This document shows, in pieces, positions 1 to 12,539 of a stretch of 64,000 bases of DNA. How positions within the stretch are numbered: position 1 is the stretch's first letter; every line of letters starts with the position of its first letter. A program made the position numbers and the translations under genes. Origin of the DNA: Alectoria sarmentosa (taxonomy: Eukaryota; Ascomycota; Lecanoromycetes; Lecanorales; Parmeliaceae). The stretch covers positions 1 through 64,000 of the forward strand of contig WOGZ01000081.1 in NCBI GenBank assembly GCA_009733775.1. Reading direction: 5' to 3'. Below the pieces are notes generated by a model that made no database searches, had not been told where the DNA came from, and worked only from the letters and a program-made list of their open reading frames with translations.

Positions 1-433
1 GTACCAGCGCCATTAGGAATCGAACCTCAATACCATTAAATACCACCAGCAAACAAAGTGGTAGCTCGGCTGATGGGGCCACCGAGGGGTGCAAGAAGTG
101 TGTAGGCCAACTAGGCCGTTTTTGGACTTAGCTTGGCTTACTTTCACACTTAGCACCCCTGGTGGGGGATCCATGCGAGATGGAGCAGTGAGGTAGGAGT
201 CCGACACCATTTCCACCTACTCACCTAGGCTCGGTTTCTTTACCATGCTCACGCTCATAATAATCATCTCCTTTGTAATACCCTCAGGACTCACTCTGAA
301 GATGTATAACAGAATGAAAGCCCGAGATTGAATCATCTACATCTACATCAACCCAACCCACCCTTCTCTCCAAAATCACACCTTCATCTCCCACTCCCAC
401 TCCCACCCCCACCCCACCCCGCCCCTTCCAACA
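1..433. other. Upstream region of the Na+/H+ antiporter
   Basis: No convincing gene. The last 100 bases are strongly pyrimidine-rich (CCACTCCCACTCC-type runs), typical of a fungal core promoter or 5' leader, and run into the antiporter start. The first 60 bases include a B-box-like word on the minus strand, but no tRNA folds around it. Confidence 0.5.
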
Positions 434-1891
434 ATGTCATGGATCAGCAAATACCTCGAACCAACCCCCACTCACTTCATCTACTTGATCCTTTCCGCCT
501 TCCTCCTCCTCTACGCCCTCTTCTCCTCCTTTATCCGCAACCGCCTCCACCTCTCCGAGCCTCCACTGGCCACTCTGGTCGGAATAGCCTTTGGACCCCA
601 AGGCGCCAACCTCCTCTGCCCCTCACAATGGTTCTCAGACGACATCACGCAGGAGACTGCGAGGATCGTTGTCGGGCTACAGTGTTTCACCGTCGGCGTG
701 CACTTGCCGAAAGCGTACTTTTCGCGACATTGGAAAAGCGTGGGCTTGATGTTGGGGCCGGTCATGGCCTTCAGTTGGCTCCTTACCGCGGGCTTCGTAT
801 GTGCGGTCTTGCAGACGAAGCTTACGACCGCCCTCATCATCAGTGCGTGCCTCGCTCCCACAGATCCAGTGCTGGCGGCAAGCGTCCTGGCGGAAAGCAG
901 CTTCTCCAAAAGAGTGCCGAGGAGACTGAGGCATTTGTTGAGTGCCGAAAGCGGATGTAATGATGGCGTTAGCTTTCCCTTCCTATACGTTGGCATACTC
1001 TTCCTGGTCGAGCAGACGCCTGGAGGTGCTATCAAAGAGTGGGTGCTAGGGACTGTGCTATGGCAATGCACGCTCGGTCTGTTGATCGGGCTCGTCGTCG
1101 GCCACTGTTTCAATCGAAGCCTGCGGTTCGCGGAGCGCTGGCACTACATTAGTCCCGCACCTTTCCTTGTCTTTTATTTCCTACTCGCTGTCTTCTCCGT
1201 CGGAATCGGCTCAACCCTGGGTGTAGACGACTTCCTCGTGGCTTTTGGAGCTGGCTATGGCTTCGCATGGGACGGCTGGTTTGCAAAGAAGACCAGGGAA
1301 ACAAATCTGCCTGATATTTTGGACTTACTATTGAACTCGAGCATGTTTGTATACTTCGGTCTTATAATCCCGTGGAGACTCTTCAGTCCAACCGAGTTCA
1401 CACCATCTATTACGCCAGGCAGATTAGTCGGCCTGCTGATCCTCATTCTCCTTTTCCGTCGCATTCCGATTGTTCTAGCAATGAAACGTTTCGTGCCTGA
1501 CATCAGAACATACCGAGAAGCACTTTTCTGCGGACATTTCGGGCCCATGGGCCTTGGCGCTCTTTTCCTCGTCATTGAAGCTCGCGCAATGCTGGAGAAT
1601 GGAACTTCGTTACCGGACCCACATCCGCCCAAGAACGGCAAGCACAAGGAGGCAATCGAGACCGTATGGCCCGTGGTCTGCTTCATTATTCTAGGATCGG
1701 CAATGGTTCATGGGCTTTCGGTCGCGGCGATCAGTGTGGGAAGTCATTATACGCGGAAGGAAGGGGAGAGGGCACCGCTGATTGGGGGGGAATCTGATGG
1801 ACTGTACGATATGGTTCATGAGGAGGGCGGAGGTGAGAGCGAGCCGAGTGTTAGTGGAGATGATGATCCTGACCCGCCGGATCATACTTGA
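434..1891 (+). CDS. Plasma-membrane Na+(K+)/H+ antiporter, fungal Nha1/CPA1 type
   Basis: Exchanges cytosolic Na+ or K+ for external protons and so controls alkali-cation tolerance and pH. The 485-residue single-exon product is a chain of hydrophobic segments from about residue 13 to 420, as in the Na_H_Exchanger domain. The fungal hallmark APTDPVLAASV lies near residues 143-153, and SAESGCNDGVSFPF (about 170-183) carries the conserved ND pair expected at the transport site. The tail after the last membrane span is only about 60 residues and acidic, far shorter than the long regulatory C-terminus of yeast Nha1, so regulation through that tail is probably reduced. The start codon follows a pyrimidine-rich leader with CAACA before ATG. 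The gene converges on the helicase gene with about 120 bp between stops. The family is clear; ion preference is not readable. Confidence 0.9.
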   Translation: MSWISKYLEPTPTHFIYLILSAFLLLYALFSSFIRNRLHLSEPPLATLVGIAFGPQGANLLCPSQWFSDDITQETARIVVGLQCFTVGVHLPKAYFSRHWKSVGLMLGPVMAFSWLLTAGFVCAVLQTKLTTALIISACLAPTDPVLAASVLAESSFSKRVPRRLRHLLSAESGCNDGVSFPFLYVGILFLVEQTPGGAIKEWVLGTVLWQCTLGLLIGLVVGHCFNRSLRFAERWHYISPAPFLVFYFLLAVFSVGIGSTLGVDDFLVAFGAGYGFAWDGWFAKKTRETNLPDILDLLLNSSMFVYFGLIIPWRLFSPTEFTPSITPGRLVGLLILILLFRRIPIVLAMKRFVPDIRTYREALFCGHFGPMGLGALFLVIEARAMLENGTSLPDPHPPKNGKHKEAIETVWPVVCFIILGSAMVHGLSVAAISVGSHYTRKEGERAPLIGGESDGLYDMVHEEGGGESEPSVSGDDDPDPPDHT

Positions 1892-2010
1892 TGGATGTGT
1901 GGTGTGTATGGTATATGCTCATGTACAGACAGGGGAAAGACTTGCTTCGACAGTGATGATCCAATCTGAACTATGATCTCAACCCAGCACATGTCGCCAT
2001 TCCAAAGGCC

Positions 2011-5000
2011 TCAATCCTCCATGTTCCTTGCCCTCGTCACGCCTTCAGCCGGCCGATGACCCTGTCCGCCTACAGGAGCTCCGCACTCCGGACAGCGAGC
2101 CTGCTCCATCGGCATGCCGCACTCACCAATCGCAAACTAGGACGTAGTCAGCAAGGTTCCAAATACACGTAAAACAGGCTGTTTGATGGATAAACTCACC
2201 GGATGGCCATTAACGCAATTATACCAGTGACCAGAGTGTGTAGCGATACCTCCAGCGCCACTAACCATCGCTTTCTTGACAGCAGCAATCTCCTCCGCGG
2301 TGACTTCCTCATACCATTCCCGTCGAAGCAGCTTGATGGACTTTTCTACAGCTTTGCGTAAAGCATCTGCGTTCTGGAATCCCAGCGCACATAGGTCCTT
2401 GGCTTTCTCCAACAACTCTCTTGCGGACTTCACTTGCTCCGAGGCGTGCTTGACCTCGATTTCGGTAGAACGGCAGTAAAACTCGTACGAGCGTGCAATG
2501 CCTGCGTAGTACAGAGAAGCTTCCACGCTGAGCTTTGGCAGACTCACTGTGCCACATTCGTCGATGAACTTGCTACAGCTTTTGAAGAATGGCTCAACCT
2601 GCTTTTCGGGACTGACCTGCTTTTGGGAAAAGCCTCCTGATAACCTGATCAATGCCCCAGCAGACGTCGATTTCAAGATTCGGGCTATGTTGAGACGGTC
2701 GTCGAGTATGATGGATTCTGCTTGCAATTGGGCTACGCGTCCACCAAGGGTGATTCGACGATCGCGCGCAATAGATGGGACGGAATCAACGACGTTCAAG
2801 TCAGTCATCATCCTTTCAACGGACCTCCGTCTCATGGCATTAACCGTAGCATCATGAAGTTTCTGGGCAGGCTGATGCTTGTCGGCGACTTTATTGAGGA
2901 AGCTCCAGATCACCCTTTCGAGTTTGGTGCCTTTAACGTATCGTTCTTTCAGCTGCTTGGTGACGTCCGCTCCAAAGGCAGGGGTAAGCTGAGCCGTACG
3001 GGGAGCTGTTGCCGGGCGAAGAGCCTGGACCAGGGTTTTCCTGGATTTGTCAAGGTCGAGCTCCAATTCCACGAGATGACGTTCCACATCTCGGAGATCC
3101 GCCTGGCCTTTCACGAGAAACCGTTTCGACATGTCATCTATAACGGCTCTGTTTATGACCCGATTGAAGCGTTTTGCGCAGTGCTGTCTGACAGGGCATT
3201 GGCAATCCGGGCAACGGGGAACAGACCGTGCCAAAGTAGAGGAGACACCTCGAACTCCAGTGAATTCGCCGTATCCATCTTGAACATACACTTCACTCAT
3301 TCCCACATGTCCATCAAGGGTTTCAGCAGTGAAAAAGTGACCGCACCCAAGGACCACTATAGGCATCTCATCGAGATCAATCTCGCCGTATGTTTTCATT
3401 TCAAGTAGATCCACCCGGGCGTCCTTTCGGTCTGAACAAATCTGACAGTAGTCTTCGGGGCATTCTTCGCCGCAGATCCCAGGACACTGGTGAGCGCATG
3501 ATAGACGTCTAGAGCAGCGTTGGGTACACGGAAGGCGGCTACAGGGCGCGGCGCAAGGCAGATTGCACTCCCCTTTGTGTTCGCAGGACCATACGCACTT
3601 CTCGACGCATGGTGCGCAGGGTTGGTGACAGAGTAGTGTACATCGTGAGTGAGCGCAACGAACCTCACATGGTGCTTGACAAGGACCACAAGGTTTTCCG
3701 TCGTGGCAAAGTCTGGGGCAGGTATGGTTGCAGGTTCCCAACGGTCGGCCACAAATCTTTGAACACGACACGTGTTTGACAACATGCTCATGGTTGGCAT
3801 CGTCCTGATGGCACCGTGAACAAGTCCCAGGGCAGGGGTGCCCGCATGCAAGCGTTGTATTGCAAGCAGTCGGGCAACTGTAAGTTGTTGATGTCACCTG
3901 CCGAGAGCATAGGACTTCTACAGTATGGTTGCACGCTGGAACAAGCTTTTGAACAGGGGCGGTGCATTGAATTTTGCTCAGATCTTGGGTCATGTAGCAA
4001 GGAACATTGTCCTTTGTATGATCGCACAAAAGCTGCACGTCATCTATGCTGACAAGGCATGGGCCGCAATCCTCGCCACAGGTCTGCTTCTGACAGTTGT
4101 GATGACAGGGGGTGTGAAGTCGCTCGCATGGCTGCGGGCATGAGAAAACTCGATGCATGCTCTCGGAATGGCATCTTGCCTGGCACCGATGGCCGCAATC
4201 GGCAAGGCGGCGATCGCATGCGAGTTGACATCCCCCTTCTGGGCTCAGCCTAGCAAAGTCTTCGGGCTGCACAACTTCGATCTCTGTATCAGTGTGTCGA
4301 GGACAGCAGAGGCCAAGAGCCTTGCCAACTGAATCTGTTCCTTGCAACATATCATGGACACGGGCCCACATCTGTATTTGGAGGTATGTATCAGTATTGC
4401 CGATCAGGTACATCCCATGCTGAGCACGACTAAGCAGAACGTTTATACGATTTGTTGTCTTGAGGAATCCGACCTTTCTTTCCTTGTTGCTTCGGACCAG
4501 TGACACAATGACAACCTTGGCCTCTTCGCCTTGGAAATTATCAACGGTTGCTATGCGCAAGAGCTCGCTCATCTTTTTTTTCTCAAGGGGCTTCATTCCA
4601 GCGTTGAGTTGATTACTCGTCTGGTCGGTCTCTGAAGTAACTTCTTCCGGGTGGAATCCCTCCTTCACGAGCGTCTCTAGATCACGTTCGCTGAGGACAA
4701 TTTCGAAGTCGTTCCGCATTTTCGCACGCAATCTCTGGAGCTGTCCGGTATATGGGGTCAACACAGCAATGTCGGTACTGCTGTAGCTACCCTGACGAAC
4801 GATATGTCGGACAAGGGCGTGGGTCATGTCCACTTCCCAAAGGTTGCTTTGCGACTTCTGCTGTTGGTCTGCTCGTGCGCCCTCCTCGAAATGGTCATGG
4901 TCGAGCCAGAAGACGTTCTTGCGCATACCGACGACGTCTGGCAAGTTCTTGGTACTATCGTGGTCCAGCAAGCGAGGATAGACCGTCTCTCTGATCAGTG

Positions 5001-8000
5001 TCGAGATCTGGGGACGCATTCGCCTCTGAGCGTTCAGTTGGGCGACAGGGAACGCGGGTCTTCCTCGTTCGCCAATCGATAGCCGCTCGAATTGACTCCG
5101 ATCTAGCTGGTATAACAAGCCTTGCTGGCTCTCCAGCGACAAGTTGTAGTTGTAAATTTGGGGTCGCAATTGTTGGTGATCCCCAATCTGGATGAAGTGC
5201 TCCACACTAGGGAGCAAGGCCGATAGCATATGCGGCTCCATGACTTCGGCTGCTTCTTCGCAAACGACGACTTTGCATCTGACATGCTGAAGAGCTGCGA
5301 TCCTTTTGGCTAGGCCTGACGTTGTGACCCCAATGACATCCGCAGTCTGAAGTACTCTCCGATCCACTTCATCGTAAACCTTCATCGACTCTAGTTGAGA
5401 CTGATCAGCGGCCTTGACCTCATCAAAGAGCTCGTTTGACTTTTCGTCCCTGATGTTGTCCACCCAATGTGCCACAAGGCGATTTCTATCGTCCGCTGAG
5501 ACGGAATAGACATTTGCTCTTGCCTGAGCTAAAAGCTGTTTTATCGGCTCCGTTGATGCGCCATCTGACTGTTTAGGGAGCTTTTCTTTTGCCCATTTGT
5601 CAAATGGAGCGCCACCAACTGTAGTGAATCCATCCTCCTCTATCTCATTAAATTGGCGGTGTATGAGAGGGTCCGTGCTTGACAGATAACCTCTGAGGTT
5701 GGCCCAGTCTCTTCGTTTTTGGGAGCCATGCAATGTGGCCAGAATCTTCTTGATTTTCTTCTCCTGAGTCTCGTGTGCTTGAATAGCCATTGCAACGGAG
5801 TAGCCTTCAAACTTTGTCTTCGACTCGCCCTTGGACACCACTCGCAAATTCTTGCCTTCAAGGATGTTTGACTTGCTCTGACCCCCGATTCGAACAACCT
5901 TTTCAATACCGACGTCGATGAGGTGCTCCAAGAACTGGTCCAAAGCATGGTTTGTATAGCACCTTTGCCAACAGTCAGTCAAGCCAGAAGGATGGACTGC
6001 ACGACTTACACGACAACTACCGGTCCCAAATCAGCTTTCATCTTGCTGGCCAGCAGAACTCTCAAAAGCTGGACACCGAGATAAGATTTTCCCGTCCCAG
6101 GCGGACCTTGGATGAAGGCAAATTCACGCGTGAGGGCCGCCGCCAGAGCCTGACATTGTCCACGATCAAGATTTGTTCTCCTTTCCAGCTCGCCAATGGT
6201 ATTGATGTCATCCGGTGGTGATCTTGGGTCTATTGCGAACTCATCGCCAGCATCCTTCAGAATTGGTTGCAGCGAGAATCTAAAGCCTGAAGATCGGGTA
6301 TACAGCGGCGGTGGCACGTCGAATGCTTTTGGCCGGTCATTATAGGTAGCGACGCGATCAGGTAGAATCCATTGGCGGAATGGCAATCGGCTCGAGCGCT
6401 GCATGTTCTGGATACTCTCCAAGATTGGGACGAATGTGGCTGGTAGAACACCAGGGAACTCAACCAAGATACCCTGTGTGTTTGAAGCGCTCAATCGAAT
6501 CAGCTTTTCCAAATTACTTTGATTTGGTGTAGCAAGCTTTGCAGTAATTGTTGCCAGATGAGCCTTGGAGCTAAGCCCAAAGTCCTTGTTCGCGTCAGTA
6601 CATTTCTGGCTAACCATAAAGAATAGCAGTGATGGTTTTGCATCATCAATAAAGAGAAAGACAAGCAAAATGCCTTCCTCCAAGCGCTTCGTCTCTTCCC
6701 ACCATCTGCGCCTTTCACTTGACGACTTCTTGCGTAGGGGGAACGGCTGCAAGAAGGCGATCTGGACCTCCAAGCCTCGGCGACGTTCAAAAGATACATA
6801 TCGAATATGCGCTTGAAGATTGACGTAGGCTCGAGTGTTGCCGAGGTTCAGCTTCGGGTTTTCAATGAATGTTGGATCTGCCTCGAGTGCGACCATCATT
6901 CCGCCAACCGCCTGGCTCAGTTCCCCGAGGACGTCGTGTCGAAGAAGACGAAATTGTGTGTCAAGGTGTCTCTCAACTTCATCTGCAAGGAAATGAGGTT
7001 GATCTCGGTCGGAAGAAGGTAAAAACTCCGCGTGGTCGCTTCGAATCTCGTCCTCAGTTGGGAGAATTTTGATCTTTGTAATGTCTGCTTTGTCGTTGTC
7101 ATGGCGATCTTGTGGTATGACGAAGTCCCGAGGATAGGTAGAGGTCACGACAGTCGTAGAGACGCCATCCACTTGGGGCTCCTCGTCTTGAAGCAGCAGG
7201 CCATTTGCGCGGCCCACTATCCCACGAAGCTCTGCAATGCTTTTACGTAAGACTTGAGACGCCACAGAATGTGCATCAACATCAGCGACACCTACAAGAT
7301 TTTCCATCGAGTTGATCAGACCCGGCAGATCATCATGGAATGCAGCTCGCTGCTCTCTTGTGAGTAGCTCCCGTAGGGATCTTAGCATTGCGACGAGAGT
7401 CGTTTCAAGGATCACTTTGGGGCCAGGAGTTGCCGATTTGAGATTTTGCTCGAGGCTGGAGGTAAGCATCTGGAAGAAAGGGACTGCGCGGCATCCATTA
7501 CTTCCACTGATGAAGTTGTACAAGTCACCGACAGCAGTATCGACGGATAAGCAATCCAGCAATGCCTGATGGGTGATGACCAAAAGGAAGGGCCGAGCCA
7601 GAGTAATGAATGTACTGTGGCCATGAGCGTGTGCTTTCATGCCCAAGAGCGTCCGTATGTGTTCACGGCCGAAATGGGCCTCATCGTCAAGGTCGCGGGG
7701 GAGCATCTGCTTCCAATCTCGATCGTCTCCATTGAGAATTGTAAGAGCGCCACTCCAGAGCCTTTCAATCGTCTTGTTATCATTCGGTTGTGGTGGAGTT
7801 TTGATGAGTCTTTTCCATGACGTGTAGTCGGCTTTAGCTTGCTGTTGTTGGAGAGTCTCTTCTGGTCGTTCGCCAGGATCATCTGAGCTGTGAGAGTAAG
7901 GGCAGCTTGGACCGCGTCGGCAAGTGCCTTGTTGGAAAAAACGACAAATCTGCTGTCCTCTGCCCCGTCTGCCTCCTCTACTGAAGCCTCCTTGCCTTGG

Positions 8001-8009
8001 AGGGACCAT
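2011..8009 (-). CDS. ZNFX1/Hrr1-like NFX1-type zinc-finger RNA helicase
   Basis: Predicted 1962-residue SF1 helicase in three exons (8009-6010, 5962-2200, 2136-2011). The 47-bp intron (GTAAGT...CAAAG) restores the helicase reading VVVCYTNHALDQFL, and the 63-bp intron restores the C-terminal reading HPFAIGECGMPMEQARCPEC. Domains in order: a CCCH zinc finger near residues 22-41 (CRFFQQGTCRRGPSCPYSH); Walker A GPPGTGKS near 640; Walker B-like VVCEEAAEV near 900; a late helicase motif NRINVLLSRA; a long array of cysteine-rich NFX1 fingers; then a C-terminal RZ-type zinc finger. Family knowledge: ZNFX1 relatives include S. pombe Hrr1 (RNAi-directed heterochromatin) and Neurospora SAD-3 (meiotic silencing), so a role in small-RNA silencing is a reasonable inference. 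The start MVPPRQGGFSRGGRRGRG gives an RGG-rich N-terminus. All key helicase motifs look intact. Confidence 0.9.
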
Positions 8010-8428
8010 TTTGAAGCGTGCCGAGTGTGTTTGAATGTATTAATCTTCCGCCATTGTGGGCCCCAGTCAGGGCAGTGTTGCGAAGATAAGAGGGACGAAG
8101 GCTGAAGGAAGTGAGGGAGGGAGGAAAACGTTCAAGGATAAAGTAGGAATCCGTCACTTTCGCTTCACTAGGCAGAAGCTAAGAACTTTTTCAGGGAAAT
8201 CAACCTCCTTTGATGCAACGAGCCGCTACATATGACTACTGTCTGGTGAAGAAAGAAAAAGATTGAATCATAGAGCAAACAGAATTTGGTCATAGCGCGA
8301 GCAGTCCGCCAGTGTCAGCACCATCTACTCCTGATTACTTGACATGTTCCCATGTCTTTATGAGGATCCAGAAGTCCTGATGAGTACAGTCACGTATCCT
8401 TGAAGCATGATGATGCCCTGTCGCCCTA

Positions 8429-8464
<36 letters not shown>

Positions 8465-8581
8465 TGGAAGCAGTAGAAACAGAGTCGAATAGAATATTCC
8501 AATCCAACTCGAGCTGTGTCTAAAACATTATTATACCGGGTAAGTAAAGTAGGTACTTTAGATTCCAGGTGAGGTTTGATG
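8010..8581. other. Intergenic region upstream of the helicase gene
   Basis: Promoter side of the helicase gene, bounded on the other side by the retrotransposon target duplication. Apart from the GGTATG hexamer array I see no gene or RNA. Confidence 0.5.
8429..8464. repeat. Hexanucleotide tandem repeat (GGTATG)6
   Basis: Six perfect head-to-tail copies of GGTATG, followed by a seventh, interrupted copy. It lies about 420 bp upstream of the helicase start and 120 bp from the Copia insertion. It is a simple microsatellite, probably length-variable between strains. Confidence 0.9.
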
Positions 8582-8586
8582 TAATG

Positions 8587-8934
8587 TGTTGCGGGAACAG
8601 ATTGCGGAGCGGAATAACTAGTAGCCGAGTGGTTTCAATAGTAGTAGATTGCGACTATGACTATGGTAATGATCGTGTCAAAACAGCATAAAGAGAAAAG
8701 CATGGAGGCGGTCATGATCCAGTCTATATAGAACAAAGGGGCCCCGAAATCGGACCCGGACAATTATCGAATTCTTATGGGTTCCCTATCGAAAAGTGGC
8801 GAACTCAGGGGTACTACTCTCATGATCATTTGTCGAACCCACATGATTCACATGAGTCTTTCGTATGACATATATAATCCTTAGTATGACACATATAAGC
8901 GAGTTTATTATTTAATGAGTGGGTTTAAATAACA
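8587..8934 (-). repeat. 3' LTR of the Copia element
   Basis: 348 bp, beginning TGTTGCGGG and ending AATAACA in plus orientation, matching 13524-13871 end to end without gaps. It keeps the terminal TG...CA, whereas the other copy starts TA. It is the 3' LTR because the coding order runs on the minus strand. Confidence 0.92.
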
Positions 8935-8944
8935 TTTCCTTTTC
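8935..8944 (-). other. Polypurine tract of the Copia element
   Basis: Read on the minus strand the ten bases touching the 3' LTR are GAAAAGGAAA. This is the expected position and composition of the plus-strand primer for retroviral-type replication. Confidence 0.7.
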
Positions 8945-9239
8945 ATGAATTCGTTTATTTCGATTAATGAAGATTATACACATTTATTAATCGCTTATAT
9001 CGTTTAAAGAACTATTTGATTAAAGGTTTAATGAATATGTTTACGATTTGATCGTTTATAAGTATAAAGTTTATAATAATTTCATTATTGATCAAGATTT
9101 TCCGCACATAATAATATTGAATATCGATATGTTTAATGCGTTAATGATATTCAAAGTTTTTAGTGAGAATAAAATTATCTTTATTGTCGTCGAGTAAACG
9201 AATCGAATCGTTTTTGAAAATTCGAAAGTGTAATTCTTA

Positions 9240-10290
9240 AAGTCATTGTGTAATTTATATTATTATTTTAATAACCTCGATGAGAGCGACGTATTCAATC
9301 TCAATAATAAATGTAATGACATTTTTTTATTTTTTATTATTTTAAATATAAGTCGTTTAATCTCATAATAAAATATATTCATAAATGGATTTTTTATTCG
9401 CTTTGTCGTTATCATAAACCGAATTTGAATAAACGATAAGATGTTCTTTTTTATGAAATCGTAAATCATATTCAATAATATCAACGATATATTTGAATAT
9501 TCGATTGATTGCATTTAAATGACGTACAGTAAAATCATAACAGAATTGATTTAACTTATCGATCGCAAAGGTTAAGTTAGGTTGTATATCAGTTATAAAA
9601 TATATAAGGCTTTTAATGCGTTTTTGATAATTTAATTGATCAATGCGTTCTTTATCGAAACGCGTAATCTCGATTATTTCGTATTTATCGAATAATGTAA
9701 CGATCGGAGTGCACTACTTTATTTTATACTCGTGAAGGATCTTTTTAACGTATTGTGATTGATTAAGAGTTAAGGTAATAACGATACGGTGTATTTAAAT
9801 ATCGAGTATCTTATCGATTGGGTCGAAGTTTTTCACCTTGAAGAATGTCTTAATATCGTTTTTAATAATGTTTATTAAGGTCTCGATCATAATGAAGATG
9901 AGAATATCGTCAACATAAAAGGCGACGATAGTTAATTTTGAGTTTATGATTCGAATGTAAATATATTTGTTCGAGGATATAGGTTTGAATCTCATCTTAG
10001 TGATAATTTTTTCGAACTTTATATTTTAGATACGGGTCGATTGTTTGAGATCGTATAATTCTTTTAATAAATGAAGCACTTTGTTATTAATAACATTTAA
10101 ATATTCGGGCGATATCATTATATAAATCTCGTTATATAAATCGCTATTAAGATACGCGTTATTGACGTTCAATTGATGAATCAATAAATTCAGATAGATT
10201 GTTAAGATGAATAATAGTTTTAATGATTCGAATTTGAAGATAAATGCGAACGTTTCGTTATAATTTATTTCTTTCATTTGTGAATATTCT
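9240..10290 (-). pseudogene. Copia reverse transcriptase and RNase H remnants
   Basis: Broken frames on the minus strand carry Copia landmarks. NYNETFAFIFKFESLKLL, IHQLNVNNAYLNSDL and LYDLKQSTR (10030-10270) match the RT palm. AFYVDDILIF (about 9897-9926) is the catalytic YVDD motif. A line reading ITDIQPNLTFAIDKLNQF near 9560-9600 matches the block after RT that links to RNase H. Stops and frame changes separate these pieces, and amino acids are skewed to I, N, K, Y and F as expected from C-to-T mutation. No functional polymerase can be made. Confidence 0.85.
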
Positions 10291-11099
10291 CGAACAATTA
10301 ATTTTGTTTTATATTGATCGATGATCTCATCGAAATTGTATTTGATCTTGAATATTTATTTATAATTGATAAACTTGCGCTCGATGGGTAGATCATTAAG
10401 CTTTCAGGTATCATTAATTATTAAGTCGATGATTTGTTTGACGATAGCAGGTTTTTATTTAAGCGCATTAGGTTCGTTGATGGCTTCTTTATAAATCGTA
10501 AGTTCGATGTGTTGTGCGATGTGTGTCTGGGTCTTAAAATCAAAGGTCTCATCGAATTTCACACGATTGTTCGCTTTACGAATACGCGATGGTTTGATAA
10601 ATGTAATTGTAGGCTTTATAGAGCGTCGTACATTGTTCCTTAATATGAGGATAAATGTTAAATTTATAATAATAACATCTGAAATCGAGTCAGACTCAGT
10701 TTGAGGAGTCGAAATTTCGATTATTCGACGTTCATTTGAGACTTTCGAGGTCTTATTAATTGCGGAAGAAGAAGTTTTTTTATTGTTATTATTTGATAAG
10801 CGAGGTTACGAATTTTTTTTATGATGGTTGAAGGTTATTTGATGAAAGTCTCCCTTTGATATTGACTCTTTTAAATCGTTATTTTGTTCATTTGTTAATG
10901 ATGATATAATGTTATTAATTGAGGCTTTATCGTCCTTCTGATCATCGTCGTTATCAAATATATATTTGTTTATTATCTCGACGGCATCATTAATGATATC
11001 ATCATCGTCAAATAGCATAAATGTTTTTTTTGTACACACGAAGTCGAATTTCGGAAGTAGGCCTTTAGGTAACAATTTCAAGCCTTTTCGATGCTCGTA

Positions 11100-12344
11100 G
11101 AAAATCACATTCGTAGGTCATTCGAATCGATTTTTATCAGGTTTATAAACACGATATTGAGTTTTCGAATGATATTCGATATATATTTTTAGGTAATTCA
11201 CGCTATATAGCTTGCTCCGTCGTTGTTTCTTAAATAAAAACATTTTGCACACACACTTAAATATTCTCTCGTTGTTGAGATTTAACATTATTTTTATTCA
11301 TTATTCTTCAGATAACTTATTTTCTTTAATAGAAAATTTATTGTAAATGTGATATGCGTATATTATCGCTTTTATTTAGAAGGATAACGATAATTTCGAT
11401 TATACGAGCATTGTCTTGATTATCGTAATCATAATTTTATTAAATCTTTTCGAGATTTCATTTTGATATGCGATATAAATAAAAATAAACTTTATATAAA
11501 TATTTATGTCGCGTAATTTTTTTTCGGTGGCTTTATATTTCAGTGCATTGTTAATACGAATGCATATTATCGATTTCTTTTTTTTAGTTAATAAGTGTCT
11601 GATTTCGTGAATCAGAAAATCATGAATTTCGATTTTGAATGCGATAAATCGTATTATCGTTCGTTCAATTATCTTATCAATAAGCGATACGAAATACACA
11701 TATTTTTTTTTGATGTTATTTGTAGAAAACTTGTCTCAGAAATCGATATGCATTTTTGTTATTGATATCGTAATCTTTACACGAGGTTTTTTATTGATGA
11801 TCTTGATCATTTTTATAACATCACACACGTCGCAATCGAAGTCTTCTAAAATCTCAAATCTATTCATTTCATGAATATAAAGATGTAAATTCTTTAGTTT
11901 ATATGTTTTTGAATAATCAAATCGTTGATGCATCAATTCGAATGTTATGAGGGTAAAGTATTTGCGTTCAAATAAGACCTTTGTAATAATTGCGATCGTT
12001 CGATCAATCGATACAAATGCTTTATCGAAGTTGCAATCAATTAATTCGTAAAGGTTATTTTTCACATGATCAAGGGCGACGATATTATTCGTTTTTTTGT
12101 TAATGATTCGTATCATTTGATTATCGAAATATATTAAAAATTCACGTTTATCAAGAGCGATGATAGATAATAAATTGATTTTTATGTTCGATATATAGAA
12201 TATATTCTTCAAAATTTGTGTTTGACGATCGACTCGTATACGAATGTCGTTTATATCTTTATATGATAATTCGTCTTGATTATCGAATTTCATTATTTCA
12301 TCGTAATGAGTTATGTTAACGAATAAATTCTTTTGAGATGTCAT
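11100..12344 (-). pseudogene. Copia pre-integrase and integrase remnants
   Basis: The 202-residue frame at 12344-11736 contains LKNIFYISNIKINLLSI, resembling the linker before the gag pre-integrase domain, and a degraded zinc-binding block LHQRFDY...CDVCDVIK. The frame at 11699-11400 resembles the integrase core (FIAFKIEIHDF region). These are interrupted by stops and very AT-rich. Assignment rests on position in the element and residual similarity. Confidence 0.6.
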
Positions 12345-12539
12345 ATAACGTATGGTTTTCGAGTCGATGATTTATTCGAGGATCTTCGTGACTTGTTTAC
12401 GATGTGTAATTATTCAAACACGTTTTTTGCGAGATATGTCTTTCACATTATTATTTTCTTCTTTCGTTGTAATAACGATTTTATCTTTTTATTTAAAAGG
12501 GCGAATTGTGAATTTATTAAAAACCTTATAATCATTTTT

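Noticed and set aside
1..80. Minus-strand AGGTTCGATTCCTAA looked like the T-arm and B box of a tRNA
   Set aside because: T stem has a mismatch, no complementary acceptor strand or convincing A box lies 70-80 nt upstream, and no anticodon arm can be folded.
6006..8009. N-terminal CCCH/Walker A frame as a separate gene from the C-terminal helicase frame
   Set aside because: A 47-bp intron with good splice signals joins them exactly within a conserved helicase segment, so they are one gene.
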